This document shows, one piece after another, positions 45,047 through 53,501 of a stretch of 64,000 nucleotides of DNA. Within the stretch, counting starts at the first letter, position 1, and each line of letters begins with the position of its first letter. A model generated the notes under the pieces. That model saw only the letters and a program-made list of their open reading frames with translations, did not search any database and was not told where the DNA came from. Source of the DNA: Acidocella sp. (lineage in GTDB: Bacteria; Pseudomonadota; Alphaproteobacteria; Acetobacterales; Acetobacteraceae). The DNA lies in assembly GCA_026224875.1 (NCBI GenBank), contig JAMFRU010000111.1, positions 36,975-100,974 on the forward strand. The letters are read 5' to 3'. A program made the position numbers and the translations under genes.

Positions 45047-46051
45047 TCAACCCAACCGGATATGCATTTTCGTCTCATTGTTCGGCCTCCGCAGTTTCTC
45101 AAACACCTCAGGCAACTCGGCCAACGCGGCCTCACTGGTAATGATGGTTTTCGGGTCTGCATGGCCCTTATCCATCTGGTCCGCGATGTACAGAAAATCG
45201 CGCTTGGTGTAGCCGACGAGAAACTGCACGCTCGCGCATTTATAAGCGGCCATGGCCGGCATCACTGGGTCCGCATGGGTGCAAAAGCCCAGCGAAACAA
45301 TTTTGCCATAGAGCCCCACATGCATCACCGCCTTGCCCAGCATACCTTCGCTGCCGACGCATTCGAAAACAATCTGCGGCGTGCCACCCAGAACCTCTTG
45401 CACTTCATCAATTTCATTGTCGCCATAAGTAATGAACGAGTTCGCGCCCATCTGCAGGCTCAAATCCCGCCGGCGGTCCGAGCGGGACATCGCAACAATC
45501 CGCCCCGCCCCCAGCCGCCGCGCCCAATAGATTGCATACAACGCCACCGTGCCGCCGCCCAGCACCAGCACGCGGTCACCAGGCTGAATCCCCGATTGCC
45601 GCACCCCATACAGGCTGACGGCGAGCGGCTCGACCAACGCACCATCGGCGAAAGACAAAGTACCCGGTAGCTTGATTGCGGCATCCGCCGGCAAACGCAC
45701 AAACTCCGCGAACCCGGCCATCGCACTGCCACCATTACGGCACATCACCGGGTTTCCATGCGCGCAAGCCTCGCATTTGCCACAGGAGAGCGACGGCACC
45801 GCCGCGACCTTCTCACCAATTTTAAAACCCGACACGCCCTTGCCAATGGCGATAATCTCACCAGCATATTCATGCCCCAGCTGGCTGCCCGCGCCATAAT
45901 CCCACATCTCGCCCTTGGTCATGGAAAGATCCGTGCCGCATACCCCGCAGCGCGCCACTTTGATGACGACATTATCCGGCCCCGGCTCCGGATCCGGCAC
46001 ATCCGCAATGAAAATTGGCTTGCCATGGCCCGGATAAATCGCTGCTTTCAT
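45047..46051 (-). CDS. Zinc-dependent alcohol dehydrogenase (MDR family)
   Basis: The 334-residue enzyme has a catalytic zinc site (RCGVCGTD and LGHEYAGE), a structural zinc lobe SCGKCEACAHGNPVMC with four cysteines, and the NAD loop VLGGGTVALYA. It resembles butanediol/threonine/sorbitol dehydrogenases. It starts four bases after the stop of the frameshifted sulfotransferase and ends the minus-strand operon that begins at the amidohydrolase (51782). Confidence 0.9.
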   Translation of the reverse strand: MKAAIYPGHGKPIFIADVPDPEPGPDNVVIKVARCGVCGTDLSMTKGEMWDYGAGSQLGHEYAGEIIAIGKGVSGFKIGEKVAAVPSLSCGKCEACAHGNPVMCRNGGSAMAGFAEFVRLPADAAIKLPGTLSFADGALVEPLAVSLYGVRQSGIQPGDRVLVLGGGTVALYAIYWARRLGAGRIVAMSRSDRRRDLSLQMGANSFITYGDNEIDEVQEVLGGTPQIVFECVGSEGMLGKAVMHVGLYGKIVSLGFCTHADPVMPAMAAYKCASVQFLVGYTKRDFLYIADQMDKGHADPKTIITSEAALAELPEVFEKLRRPNNETKMHIRLG

Positions 46052-46055
46052 CTTG

Positions 46056-47241
46056 CTACCCGTTCAGCAGGTCAAAATTTTCGACGTAATCGCCGAAGCG
46101 CTCGCGAATTTCTTCTTTTCTCAAACCAAAATCCGCCACGTCATAACGATGCATGCCATGCTGCAACTCCGGCTTTTCAGCAATGCGCTGCGCCATGCCG
46201 GCGCGCGCCGTCTCCGACATTTCCATACCTATAAAGCTGTAAATGCGCTCCAGCACCTGCATGGGGTTGCGATGAAAATCACCATGGATCAGATCGAGCA
46301 TCTGGCCAGGATGCCGTGCTGCCACAACCTGTGCCTTGCGCACCGCATTGGCCCATTTCGTCACCTCGCGCACCAGCATGTTATGCGCCCGCTGCTCCCG
46401 CCGTCCCTCTTCCATCACCGGATGCAGCTGCATCAGCAACGCGCAAAGCGACGGCACCGCCTGCGCCGGATCGCGATGCGTCTGGATCACTTTCGCATCC
46501 GGAAAAATTGCAAACAACAGATCAAGATTTTCAATATGCCCAGGGTTTTTCAATAACCAGCGCTTCTCCGGCTCGTTGCTGCTGATAAGCTGCATGCATC
46601 GATAATAATGCCGGTACGCATCCGCCTCGCTCTGGCATTGCCACCAGGCATCATAGGTCGCCGCCGACCATCCGCAGTTCCATAAATTGGATACAAACCC
46701 CTGGCGCAGCGCCAGACAGCATTCATCAACTTCCGCGGCCGCCATGTGATGCGCCGCCCGCTTATGGGGTGCCGCGGCATAACGCGCTTCAAGCGTGGCC
46801 GCGGTCTTCTTAAAACCCGGATACTCCGCCCAGCGCTCCATCCGGCGGGCGCGGCATTGGGCTATCCAGCAGCCAGGTCTGCAACCCCTGGAAACGCTCA
46901 TCCACCGCCATCAGCCGGTGCAACGCCGTGGTGCCGGTACGCGGTACGCCGGTGATCACGACCGGGCTCGAAATAGCCTGCCGGTCAAACCCCGGATTTT
47001 GAGCCATCGATTTGATCGCCTGTGCCCGCCCCTTGAGCACACCCACCACCGTGCCCCAGGCATAGCGGCGCCCGCGTTCCGAAAAATGCGGATCGTAATC
47101 CATAGATTGCAGCAGCACACGCAACCCCGGCAGATAGTCTTCGCCGCCAAAATCCGCCGTTCCTACCTCGCGCGAAACCAATTCATGCAACTCATCGAGT
47201 GCGGTGGAAAAACATTCCGGCGGATCATAACTATCATCCAT
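46056..47241 (-). pseudogene. Sulfotransferase with a frameshift
   Basis: The first frame (47241 to about 46850) encodes the N-terminal half with the phosphosulfate loop VITGVPRTGTTALHRLM and reads to LLDSPMPRPP before going out of frame and stopping at 46810. The second frame carries the rest: MERWAEYPGFKKTAATLE, the 3'-phosphate site IQTHRDPAQAVPS and a normal C-terminus ending at 46056. The two fit a single sulfotransferase if one base is skipped near 46845-46865, within a CCGCGCCCGCCGG run. Either the gene is broken by a one-base insertion (or two-base deletion) or the assembly has an error there. Confidence 0.85.
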
Positions 47242-47246
47242 GTGGG

Positions 47247-48032
47247 TTAATCAAGCGGAATGCCGCCGAGCGATGGGCCGCCATTCACCGCGACCGTTTG
47301 CCCGGTAATGTAGGAGGCCGCATCGCTGGCGAAAAACACGATCATATTGGCAATCTCGTCGGGCGTGCCAGCGCGTTTCAGCGGAATCGCCGAACCCATA
47401 TTGGCGGCGTCCAACCCGGCAGCCTCCCATGCGGCCGCGGCGCGCGGGCTGGCGATCATGCCGGCGGCTACGCAATTGGCACGAATGCCAAAACGTCCCC
47501 ATTCCGCTGCGGTCACGGTTGTGAACATCTGCAGCGCCGCCTTAGCCGAGGAATAATGCGCCCCGCCCTTCACACCGGTAATGCCGGCATTCGAGGAGAT
47601 ACTGACAATCGCCCCGGATTTTTGCGCGATCATATGCTTCCCGGCTTCGCGGGTGCAGATATACGCGGATTTGACGTTGAGATCGTAAATCGAATCCCAG
47701 CCCCGTGTCGGAATATGCTCCAGCGGCCCCATGCGCGTGCCGCCGGCATTGTTAATCAGCACATCCACCCGGCCGAATTTTTCCACCGTCTTCTGCACTA
47801 GATTGATGCAGGAATCTTCATTCTTCACATCGGTTGGCACGGCAAGGCACTTGCCCCCGCTCTGCTCGGCGATGCTGGCGGCCGCGCGTTCCAGTTCATC
47901 GGCGGTGCGGCTGGCAATCACCACCGTCGCACCTAGCCTAGCCAGTTGCAACGCCGTAGCAAAACCAATGCCGGTGCCTCCACCGGTCACAATCGCCACA
48001 CGTCCGGTAAAATCAAGTTGTTCTGAAATCAT
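47247..48032 (-). CDS. SDR family oxidoreductase
   Basis: The 261-residue classical SDR has TGGGTGIGFATALQL, LINNAGGTR, SISSNAG and YSSAK, ending with GQTVAVNGGPSLGG. It resembles 2,4-dienoyl-CoA reductase and FabG-like members. I start at ATG 48032, preceded by AAGGTGGT; the frame is open from 48092. It lies five bases from the sulfotransferase pseudogene and four from the DUF1214 gene in the same operon. Confidence 0.9.
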   Translation of the reverse strand: MISEQLDFTGRVAIVTGGGTGIGFATALQLARLGATVVIASRTADELERAAASIAEQSGGKCLAVPTDVKNEDSCINLVQKTVEKFGRVDVLINNAGGTRMGPLEHIPTRGWDSIYDLNVKSAYICTREAGKHMIAQKSGAIVSISSNAGITGVKGGAHYSSAKAALQMFTTVTAAEWGRFGIRANCVAAGMIASPRAAAAWEAAGLDAANMGSAIPLKRAGTPDEIANMIVFFASDAASYITGQTVAVNGGPSLGGIPLD

Positions 48033-48036
48033 AATA

Positions 48037-49200
48037 TTACCACCTTCTCCGGCGCTGGCAGGCACGAACGCGAACGCGCAACTCCTCCGCACGCTCTTGA
48101 AAACTTACCACTGGTGTGTCCGCCGGCAGATGCGACCGCAGTTGCGCCAGCTTCACCCGTTTGATGACCGGTGTCGGGTTGGTATCGCAATCAAACCACC
48201 GCCCATAAATCCCGCCCTCTTTATACCCCGCCGGATCAAGCCAGTTCGGCACACCGGGGTCGGTGAGCGCAATCACCGCGCGGAATTTTCCATCCGAACT
48301 CACCTTGGCCGTGTGCCCGTTGAGGCTGGAAAGGCGATAGACATATTCCAGCGCATTGAAATACGGATCGTTGAGCTGGATATTCCAATACGGGCGCTGC
48401 GCCGGCAAATCCGTTTCGATGATAAGCGCTTCATCTTCTTCCAACTGGAAGATAGCCGGCCAGTAAACCTGCTTGGCCAGCGCACCAGCGTACCGCACGG
48501 GCTCAAACACGTTATAGCCAACGCGCGACTTCACCCCATTCTGCATACCGTAATAAAGCCGTGTCTTGCGCCGTGGATATTTCGCCATCTCCTGGATGCC
48601 GGCATAAATCTGCTCCTGCGTCAGCCGTGGTTTTGGTGGCACCGGGCTAATGCATTCGATGGAAATGCTCGGATCCACCTCTTTCACCCAATCATAGGAG
48701 CGGAACCGCACCATCATGCCCCCGGCCTGAGCATCGATAGGCGCCCATTTGCCAGTATAGCCGGCGGGCTTCTCGGCGCTGAAAATCACCTCGAAATCCT
48801 CGTTCAAGGCAAGGCCGAGATCTGTATCATCCACCTCGTTATGCCCGCTGGGCGACGGCATCTCATCGACCGTGCCGGACATGGCGCGCTGCGTGGTAAA
48901 ACTCAGAATCTTGCAAGTCCCGCGATTGCCCGAAACGCGATAGATCAAATCCCCGCGCAACGGCGCATGCAGATAGATATCATCAGGGTTGGGCTGCAGC
49001 GTGTAAACTGGATTCCACAAAGGCGACCAATCGGGATGCTCGGGCGTTGCGTGAAAATACATGAAATAGGAATAGGACAGGCTCGTCATTGTCTGCCGGA
49101 ACACATCGGCGCGATACGCCGGATCATCCGGAGACCAAGTGTTCTGCAACGATTCCTCGACGCCTTGCAACGGCATCAGAAGTGCGAAAAAATCCTGCAT
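48037..49200 (-). CDS. DUF1214 domain protein
   Basis: The 387-residue protein shares the layout of the one at 36777: an N-terminal helical part, a central strand-rich region (IYRVSGNRGTCKILSF), and the DUF1214 half with DEALIIETDLPAQRPYWNIQLNDPYFN. AGGAG seven bases before ATG 49200 sets the start. It is located next to an SDR and a sulfotransferase, repeating the arrangement of the other copy. Function unknown. Confidence 0.8.
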   Translation of the reverse strand: MQDFFALLMPLQGVEESLQNTWSPDDPAYRADVFRQTMTSLSYSYFMYFHATPEHPDWSPLWNPVYTLQPNPDDIYLHAPLRGDLIYRVSGNRGTCKILSFTTQRAMSGTVDEMPSPSGHNEVDDTDLGLALNEDFEVIFSAEKPAGYTGKWAPIDAQAGGMMVRFRSYDWVKEVDPSISIECISPVPPKPRLTQEQIYAGIQEMAKYPRRKTRLYYGMQNGVKSRVGYNVFEPVRYAGALAKQVYWPAIFQLEEDEALIIETDLPAQRPYWNIQLNDPYFNALEYVYRLSSLNGHTAKVSSDGKFRAVIALTDPGVPNWLDPAGYKEGGIYGRWFDCDTNPTPVIKRVKLAQLRSHLPADTPVVSFQERAEELRVRVRACQRRRRW

Positions 49201-49210
49201 GATGTTGCTC

Positions 49211-49717
49211 CTAATTATTCGGCGCCATCTCGAAAAACTGAATGCCGCCGGCTTCCGGAAAGATATATTCGAGAAAATGCCCCAGCTCCGGCTGCTCGAC
49301 GATAATTGCCTGCAAAAATCCCGGCACATGGGTTTTATGCACAATCTTTGTGCCCGCGCGCTCCACTTCCGCAATCACGGCGTTCCACGCTTCCTCAGTG
49401 GGCACATAATAGCCAAGGTGATGCGTCCGTATCGCAAAGCCACTCTCCGGCAGCCCGACCTGAAACACCTCGGTGCCAGGTCCCTCACCCCAGATCAGCT
49501 CATACATCACACCACCGGCCCAGCCGATTTCCATACGGATTTTGCCACCGGCCGGCGTCGGGCCAGCCAACTGGCGGAATTCCTTAATCCCGTAGCGCTC
49601 GGCAAACAAAGCCACGGCTTTGTCCATATCATTGGTATTATAGGCGATCTGGAAATGATCGTGGCGCAACAATCCGGCGCCGAATTTGCTCTCCGGCCGG
49701 GTCAAAGCGTTCTTCAT
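49211..49717 (-). CDS. VOC superfamily protein
   Basis: The 168-residue VOC protein has candidate metal ligands in HDHFQIAYNT (His), MYELIWG (Glu), RTHHLGYYV (His) and LGHFLEYIF (Glu), the same pattern as the protein at 19779. ATG 49717 has GGAGGAG upstream. Ten bases separate it from the DUF1214 gene, so it is part of the same operon. It might act as an isomerase or dioxygenase on a pathway intermediate. Confidence 0.86.
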   Translation of the reverse strand: MKNALTRPESKFGAGLLRHDHFQIAYNTNDMDKAVALFAERYGIKEFRQLAGPTPAGGKIRMEIGWAGGVMYELIWGEGPGTEVFQVGLPESGFAIRTHHLGYYVPTEEAWNAVIAEVERAGTKIVHKTHVPGFLQAIIVEQPELGHFLEYIFPEAGGIQFFEMAPNN

Positions 49718-49799
49718 GGGCATCTCCTCCACCGCCGTCTGTGTGCGTTTAGATAGTGTTCACTCTCTTATGATGGAATGGCGGCGGACGCAAGCCGGC

Positions 49800-50507
49800 C
49801 TAAATGGCGTCGCGCAGCAATATCTCCGCCAGCCCATGCGGGCGCGTGTTCATCACCTGATGCCCCGCATCGATATAAACACGCCGCCGCACCTGAAGAC
49901 GCGCAGCAAACTCTTCCTGCCACGCCGGTGGCAGCGCCTGGTCCTGCAAACAGACGACGTAACTCGCCGCTGTATTTTGCAAATGGTCATAGCGCCAGCC
50001 AGTTTCGCTCAAAGCCTGCACGGTCGGCCAATGGTCATGGCCCAGTTTCGCCAAAAACGCCGTGGCCTGCGCCTCCCCCATATCGTTGCAGAACATCCCC
50101 CGCAACCGCGCCCCCATATCCACCGGCGCACCATCGCCTAAGGCATGGCGAGAACTCATCACCGCACGAATATCCTGGCCGGGCGGCGGCGCAATGCAGG
50201 AGACATAGACATAACGCTGGACGAGATCGGGCCTAAGCTCCGCCACAAGCGGCAATATTGTCCCCGCATTGGAATGGCCGACGAGAACACACCTCCCCAG
50301 ACCCGAAGCCGCAAGATCATCAATAAAATGCCCGGCCACATCGCGCACCGTCAGGCCCAATGTATCCAGCCCGCGCTTGTCGCCACAGCCCGGCAGATCA
50401 AACGCTTTCGCCCGCACACCGCCCGCTTGCTGGCCAAGTGCGGCCATCGTGTCCGCCCAAACCCACCCGCCCTGCCCGCCGCCATGCAGAAAAACAAAAG
50501 ATGACAT
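49800..50507 (-). CDS. Alpha/beta hydrolase
   Basis: The 235-residue hydrolase begins FVFLHGGGQGGWVW (oxyanion loop), has the nucleophile in LVGHSNAGT and the catalytic His in DAGHQVMNTRPH, the pattern of MhpC/salicylate-esterase-like plant and bacterial esterases. ATG 50507 has GGGGAGA upstream. It is the intact relative of the interrupted gene at 35023-35757. It lies 87 bases downstream of the amidohydrolase gene. Confidence 0.9.
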   Translation of the reverse strand: MSSFVFLHGGGQGGWVWADTMAALGQQAGGVRAKAFDLPGCGDKRGLDTLGLTVRDVAGHFIDDLAASGLGRCVLVGHSNAGTILPLVAELRPDLVQRYVYVSCIAPPPGQDIRAVMSSRHALGDGAPVDMGARLRGMFCNDMGEAQATAFLAKLGHDHWPTVQALSETGWRYDHLQNTAASYVVCLQDQALPPAWQEEFAARLQVRRRVYIDAGHQVMNTRPHGLAEILLRDAI

Positions 50508-50594
50508 CGTGCTTCTCCCCATAAAAAAGGCGGCATAAAAAAAGGGCGGCCGGTGATCGTTCACGCGATCACCAACCGCCCCGCCTGATAAAAC

Positions 50595-51782
50595 TTAAGC
50601 CAGGCCAAAAAACTTTTCAGCGCAACCAGCGATAATCCAATCGCGATCAGCCTTCGGCACGCCTTTGAAATTATCCTCGATGACTTTATGCGAATGCGGG
50701 AACGTCGTCTCCGAATGCGGATAATCAGACGACCACATGATGTTCTTACCACCCGGATGCCGGCGCAACTCCACGCCGATCGGGTCACTGATGAACGATG
50801 CATAGACGTTCTGGTCAAAATAGAAGCTGGGCGGGTGCTCGATTTTGCATTCAGTCCAAAAACGCTGCATTTCCCAGGTGCGGTCCATATAACTCGCCGC
50901 CCAGGGGATCCAACCCACGCCCGACTCAATCAGCCCGACGCGCAGTTTGGGGAAACGGTCGAACACGCCGCCGTAAATCATTATCCCCACCATCTCCAGC
51001 ATGGCCGGCTTGCCCATGGCGATATCGGGCAGGAAATTCGTCTTATCCGTAAACCGCGACACGCGCGCGCCAAGATGAAACGTGATCGCCAGGTCCAGCT
51101 CAACCGCCGCGGCCCAGAGCGGATCGAATTCCGCATCGCGATACTGCCGCGTACTGGCGGCATCGCCGGATAGCGCCTGATACTGCGAAGCCGCCTTGGT
51201 CAGCGCACCGGCCGTCTGCGGAAACGCCGGAAGGTTCACCGCCACCGCGCCCTCGCTCTTGGCGACCCGCATCATGGCAATCGTCTGGTCCACATCCATC
51301 ACCGGGAGGAAGGCGGCATATTTCAGCCGTTTCGTATCCTCGCTGCAAAAATCAGCAGCCCAGCGGTTATAGGCGGCAAAACTATCGACATAGAGGGGCA
51401 AATTGCCCGTCTGCAGCGGCCCGCCACCGAACACTATGGCAACATCCATGCCGTCCCGGTCCATGTCGTCCAGCCGTTTCGGCGCCATCCAGCCGCCCAG
51501 GCGCATGTCGGAAATGCGCCCTGCATTGCGGTATTCCTTGGCCGAGCGCCCGGCCTGGGACTGCATCAGATGCACTTTGCGGCGCGTGCCCTCGAACACG
51601 ATATAGTCGAACTCGCCATCGCTCTCGACCGTAGGTGCCAGCTCACGGAATTGCGGCGAGAGATAATCACGCCACATGCCGGGCGGCGGCGTTACATGCA
51701 CATCGGCATCCACCACATAATCGGCCACGCGCGGCGCGGCCTCAATTTCCCGGTTGGCATCTATGACGTCCGTATCGGCCAT
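50595..51782 (-). CDS. Amidohydrolase family protein, ACMSD-like
   Basis: The 395-residue TIM-barrel enzyme has DADVHVTPP near residue 25 (metal-binding DxH-type motif), a central TFHLGARVS histidine, and WSSDYPHSETTFPHS with the catalytic Asp. This is the layout of amidohydrolase_2 decarboxylases and hydrolases such as ACMSD and LigW. GAGGAGGAA is a strong ribosome binding site for ATG 51782. It is the first gene of the operon running to 45047. Decarboxylase and lactone/amide hydrolase roles are both possible. Confidence 0.9.
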   Translation of the reverse strand: MADTDVIDANREIEAAPRVADYVVDADVHVTPPPGMWRDYLSPQFRELAPTVESDGEFDYIVFEGTRRKVHLMQSQAGRSAKEYRNAGRISDMRLGGWMAPKRLDDMDRDGMDVAIVFGGGPLQTGNLPLYVDSFAAYNRWAADFCSEDTKRLKYAAFLPVMDVDQTIAMMRVAKSEGAVAVNLPAFPQTAGALTKAASQYQALSGDAASTRQYRDAEFDPLWAAAVELDLAITFHLGARVSRFTDKTNFLPDIAMGKPAMLEMVGIMIYGGVFDRFPKLRVGLIESGVGWIPWAASYMDRTWEMQRFWTECKIEHPPSFYFDQNVYASFISDPIGVELRRHPGGKNIMWSSDYPHSETTFPHSHKVIEDNFKGVPKADRDWIIAGCAEKFFGLA

Positions 51783-51919
51783 TTATTCCTCCTCAACTGC
51801 TCTTTCGGCATACACCACGGCTGCATCTGGGGGGCGCCCGGTGGGGCACGGCCGCTCGGCAGCGTCTGGCTGATACAGCCTCTATAGCAGCCGGACCACC
51901 TAGTAGCAAGCGCTTGGTT

Positions 51920-52363
51920 CTAATTGGCGGGCGGTGCCTTCACGGTATTTCCGGTCTTATCCTTGGGTACGGTATCGATCACCAGCAGCCGCACCTCGGT
52001 GCTGCCGGTGTTCTCAGCAAAATGCCACTGGTTGATGACCTCGACGATGAAGTCACCCGGTTTGTAGTTGAAAACCTGATGCGTATCCGTATCGGTAACG
52101 CGCAGATCACCTGCCAGCACATAGGCGCAGCGCGGATACGGGTGCTTATGCAGCGGCAGGCGCGCACCGGGTGCGATGGTGTAAAGACTGGCAATAATCC
52201 GCGCTTCTCCTTGCGGCAGAATGATCGGCTGGCCTGAAGGGGTTGAGGTTGCCGAGAGCAGCGGGGTGATGGTGACGGGCCCGGTCTCCGCCGCAATAGC
52301 CGGCATCGCGAAGATCATCCCCGCTACCAGAACAGCGCTGGTTTTGTTGAACCAAAAAGACAT
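51920..52363 (-). CDS. Exported cupin-domain protein
   Basis: The 147-residue protein starts with a signal peptide (positively charged start, hydrophobic run AVLVAGMIFAM, cleavage after AIA) and has one cupin barrel with LPLHKHPYPRCAYVLAG, in which HxH supplies metal ligands, and a late WHFAENTG. It is therefore probably periplasmic. GGGAG precedes the ATG. A 137-base gap separates it from the amidohydrolase operon, and a small mobile element sits just upstream. Function unknown. Confidence 0.85.
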   Translation of the reverse strand: MSFWFNKTSAVLVAGMIFAMPAIAAETGPVTITPLLSATSTPSGQPIILPQGEARIIASLYTIAPGARLPLHKHPYPRCAYVLAGDLRVTDTDTHQVFNYKPGDFIVEVINQWHFAENTGSTEVRLLVIDTVPKDKTGNTVKAPPAN

Positions 52364-52393
52364 CAGCCGCTCCCGCCTGTGATTTCGTAACGC

Positions 52394-52540
52394 TAAGAGA
52401 CTGTTTCAGAAGTCTCTCTGGTGAGTCGTATAGTGGTGATTTTCGAGCACCGGAGCGCAGCGTACGCTTGTACGTGAGCACCGGCGCGCAGAAAAGCGCC
52501 GCTAGACGGCCACCAGCGGGGCTTCTGAAACAGTCTCTAA
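52394..52540. mobile_element. 141-base MITE-like element with 16-base perfect terminal repeats and TAA target duplication
   Basis: GAGACTGTTTCAGAAG (52397-52412) and its exact inverse (52522-52537) bound a 141-base segment flanked on both sides by TAA (52394-52396 and 52538-52540). The inverted ends continue imperfectly to about 27 bases. The terminal sequence and three-base TNA duplication resemble the IS5/IS1031 group, suggesting a deletion derivative moved in trans. It encodes no protein and separates the cupin and asparaginase genes. Confidence 0.85.
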
Positions 52541-52559
52541 CACTGCGAGGCCAGCGTAA

Positions 52560-53501
52560 CTATCCTTGCCGGTATGGCTCTCTATGTATCGCGGTGTGCA
52601 GCGCGCCATCCTCGGCAACGAAACCGCGATACATGCCGGCACTGTTGAACACCAGCACCGGCGCTCCCGTGGCGCTCAGCGAAACCAGCCCGCCATCGCC
52701 GCCATGCGTCGCCAATTCGGCAATCACATCCCCCGCCGCGCGCTCCAGGCTTTGCCCGGCCAGCCGTATCCGCGCGGCAATTTCCGCCGCGGCGGTGAAG
52801 CGGATAAAAATCTCGCCCGTGCCGGTGGTGGAAATGGCGCAGCTGGCATTATCCGCATAGGTGCCAGCGCCGATGATCGGCGCATCGCCAATCCGCCCCG
52901 GCCGCTTGGCGGTATAGCCCCCGGTGGAGGTAGCGGCCGCCAGCGTACCGGTGGCATCGCGCGCCACCGCGCCCACCGTACCGTGCCGGTCGGCATCGGA
53001 GCGCAAATCCTCAGCGCCACTGGCCAGCCTCGCCAACTCGCGCCGCAGCGCCTCGCGCCGCCATGCCGTGGCAAAATATTCCGGCGGCATGAATTCCAAC
53101 CCAGCCCCGCGCAAAAACGCCTCGGCGCCGGCGCCCGCCATCAGCACATGGCCGGAGCGCTCCATAATCGCCCTGGCGGCCTCCACCGGATGGCGCGGCC
53201 CGCAAATCCCGGCCACGGCCCCGGCCGCATGGTCGCTGCCGCGCATGATGGCGGCATCCATCTCCAATGTTTCCGCCGTGGTGAACACCGCCCCATGCCC
53301 GGCGTTGAACAAAGGATCATCCTCCAGCGCCTTCACCGCCTCGGTCACCGCATCCAGCGCCGCACCGCCGCCGGCGAGCACAGCCCAACCGGCACGCAAA
53401 GCGGTACGCAGCCCGGCATGGTAGGCGGCGGCCTCCGTCTCGGTCAGCCCCAGGGCGGGTATGGTCCCCGCCCCGCCGTGAATGGCCAGCGCGGGCGGCA
53501 C
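52560..53501 (-). CDS. iaaA: Isoaspartyl peptidase / L-asparaginase, Ntn-hydrolase type
   Basis: The 313-residue type 2 asparaginase starts LAIHGGAGTIP and contains the autocleavage/nucleophile motif HGTVGAVA (the Thr becomes the N-terminus of the beta subunit) followed by STGGYTAKRPGRIGDAPIIGAGTYAD. It hydrolyses beta-aspartyl dipeptides and asparagine. The GTG start overlaps the ansP stop by one base (TAGTG), so permease and hydrolase are co-translated: asparagine uptake followed by deamidation. Confidence 0.93.
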   Translation of the reverse strand: MPPALAIHGGAGTIPALGLTETEAAAYHAGLRTALRAGWAVLAGGGAALDAVTEAVKALEDDPLFNAGHGAVFTTAETLEMDAAIMRGSDHAAGAVAGICGPRHPVEAARAIMERSGHVLMAGAGAEAFLRGAGLEFMPPEYFATAWRREALRRELARLASGAEDLRSDADRHGTVGAVARDATGTLAAATSTGGYTAKRPGRIGDAPIIGAGTYADNASCAISTTGTGEIFIRFTAAAEIAARIRLAGQSLERAAGDVIAELATHGGDGGLVSLSATGAPVLVFNSAGMYRGFVAEDGALHTAIHREPYRQG

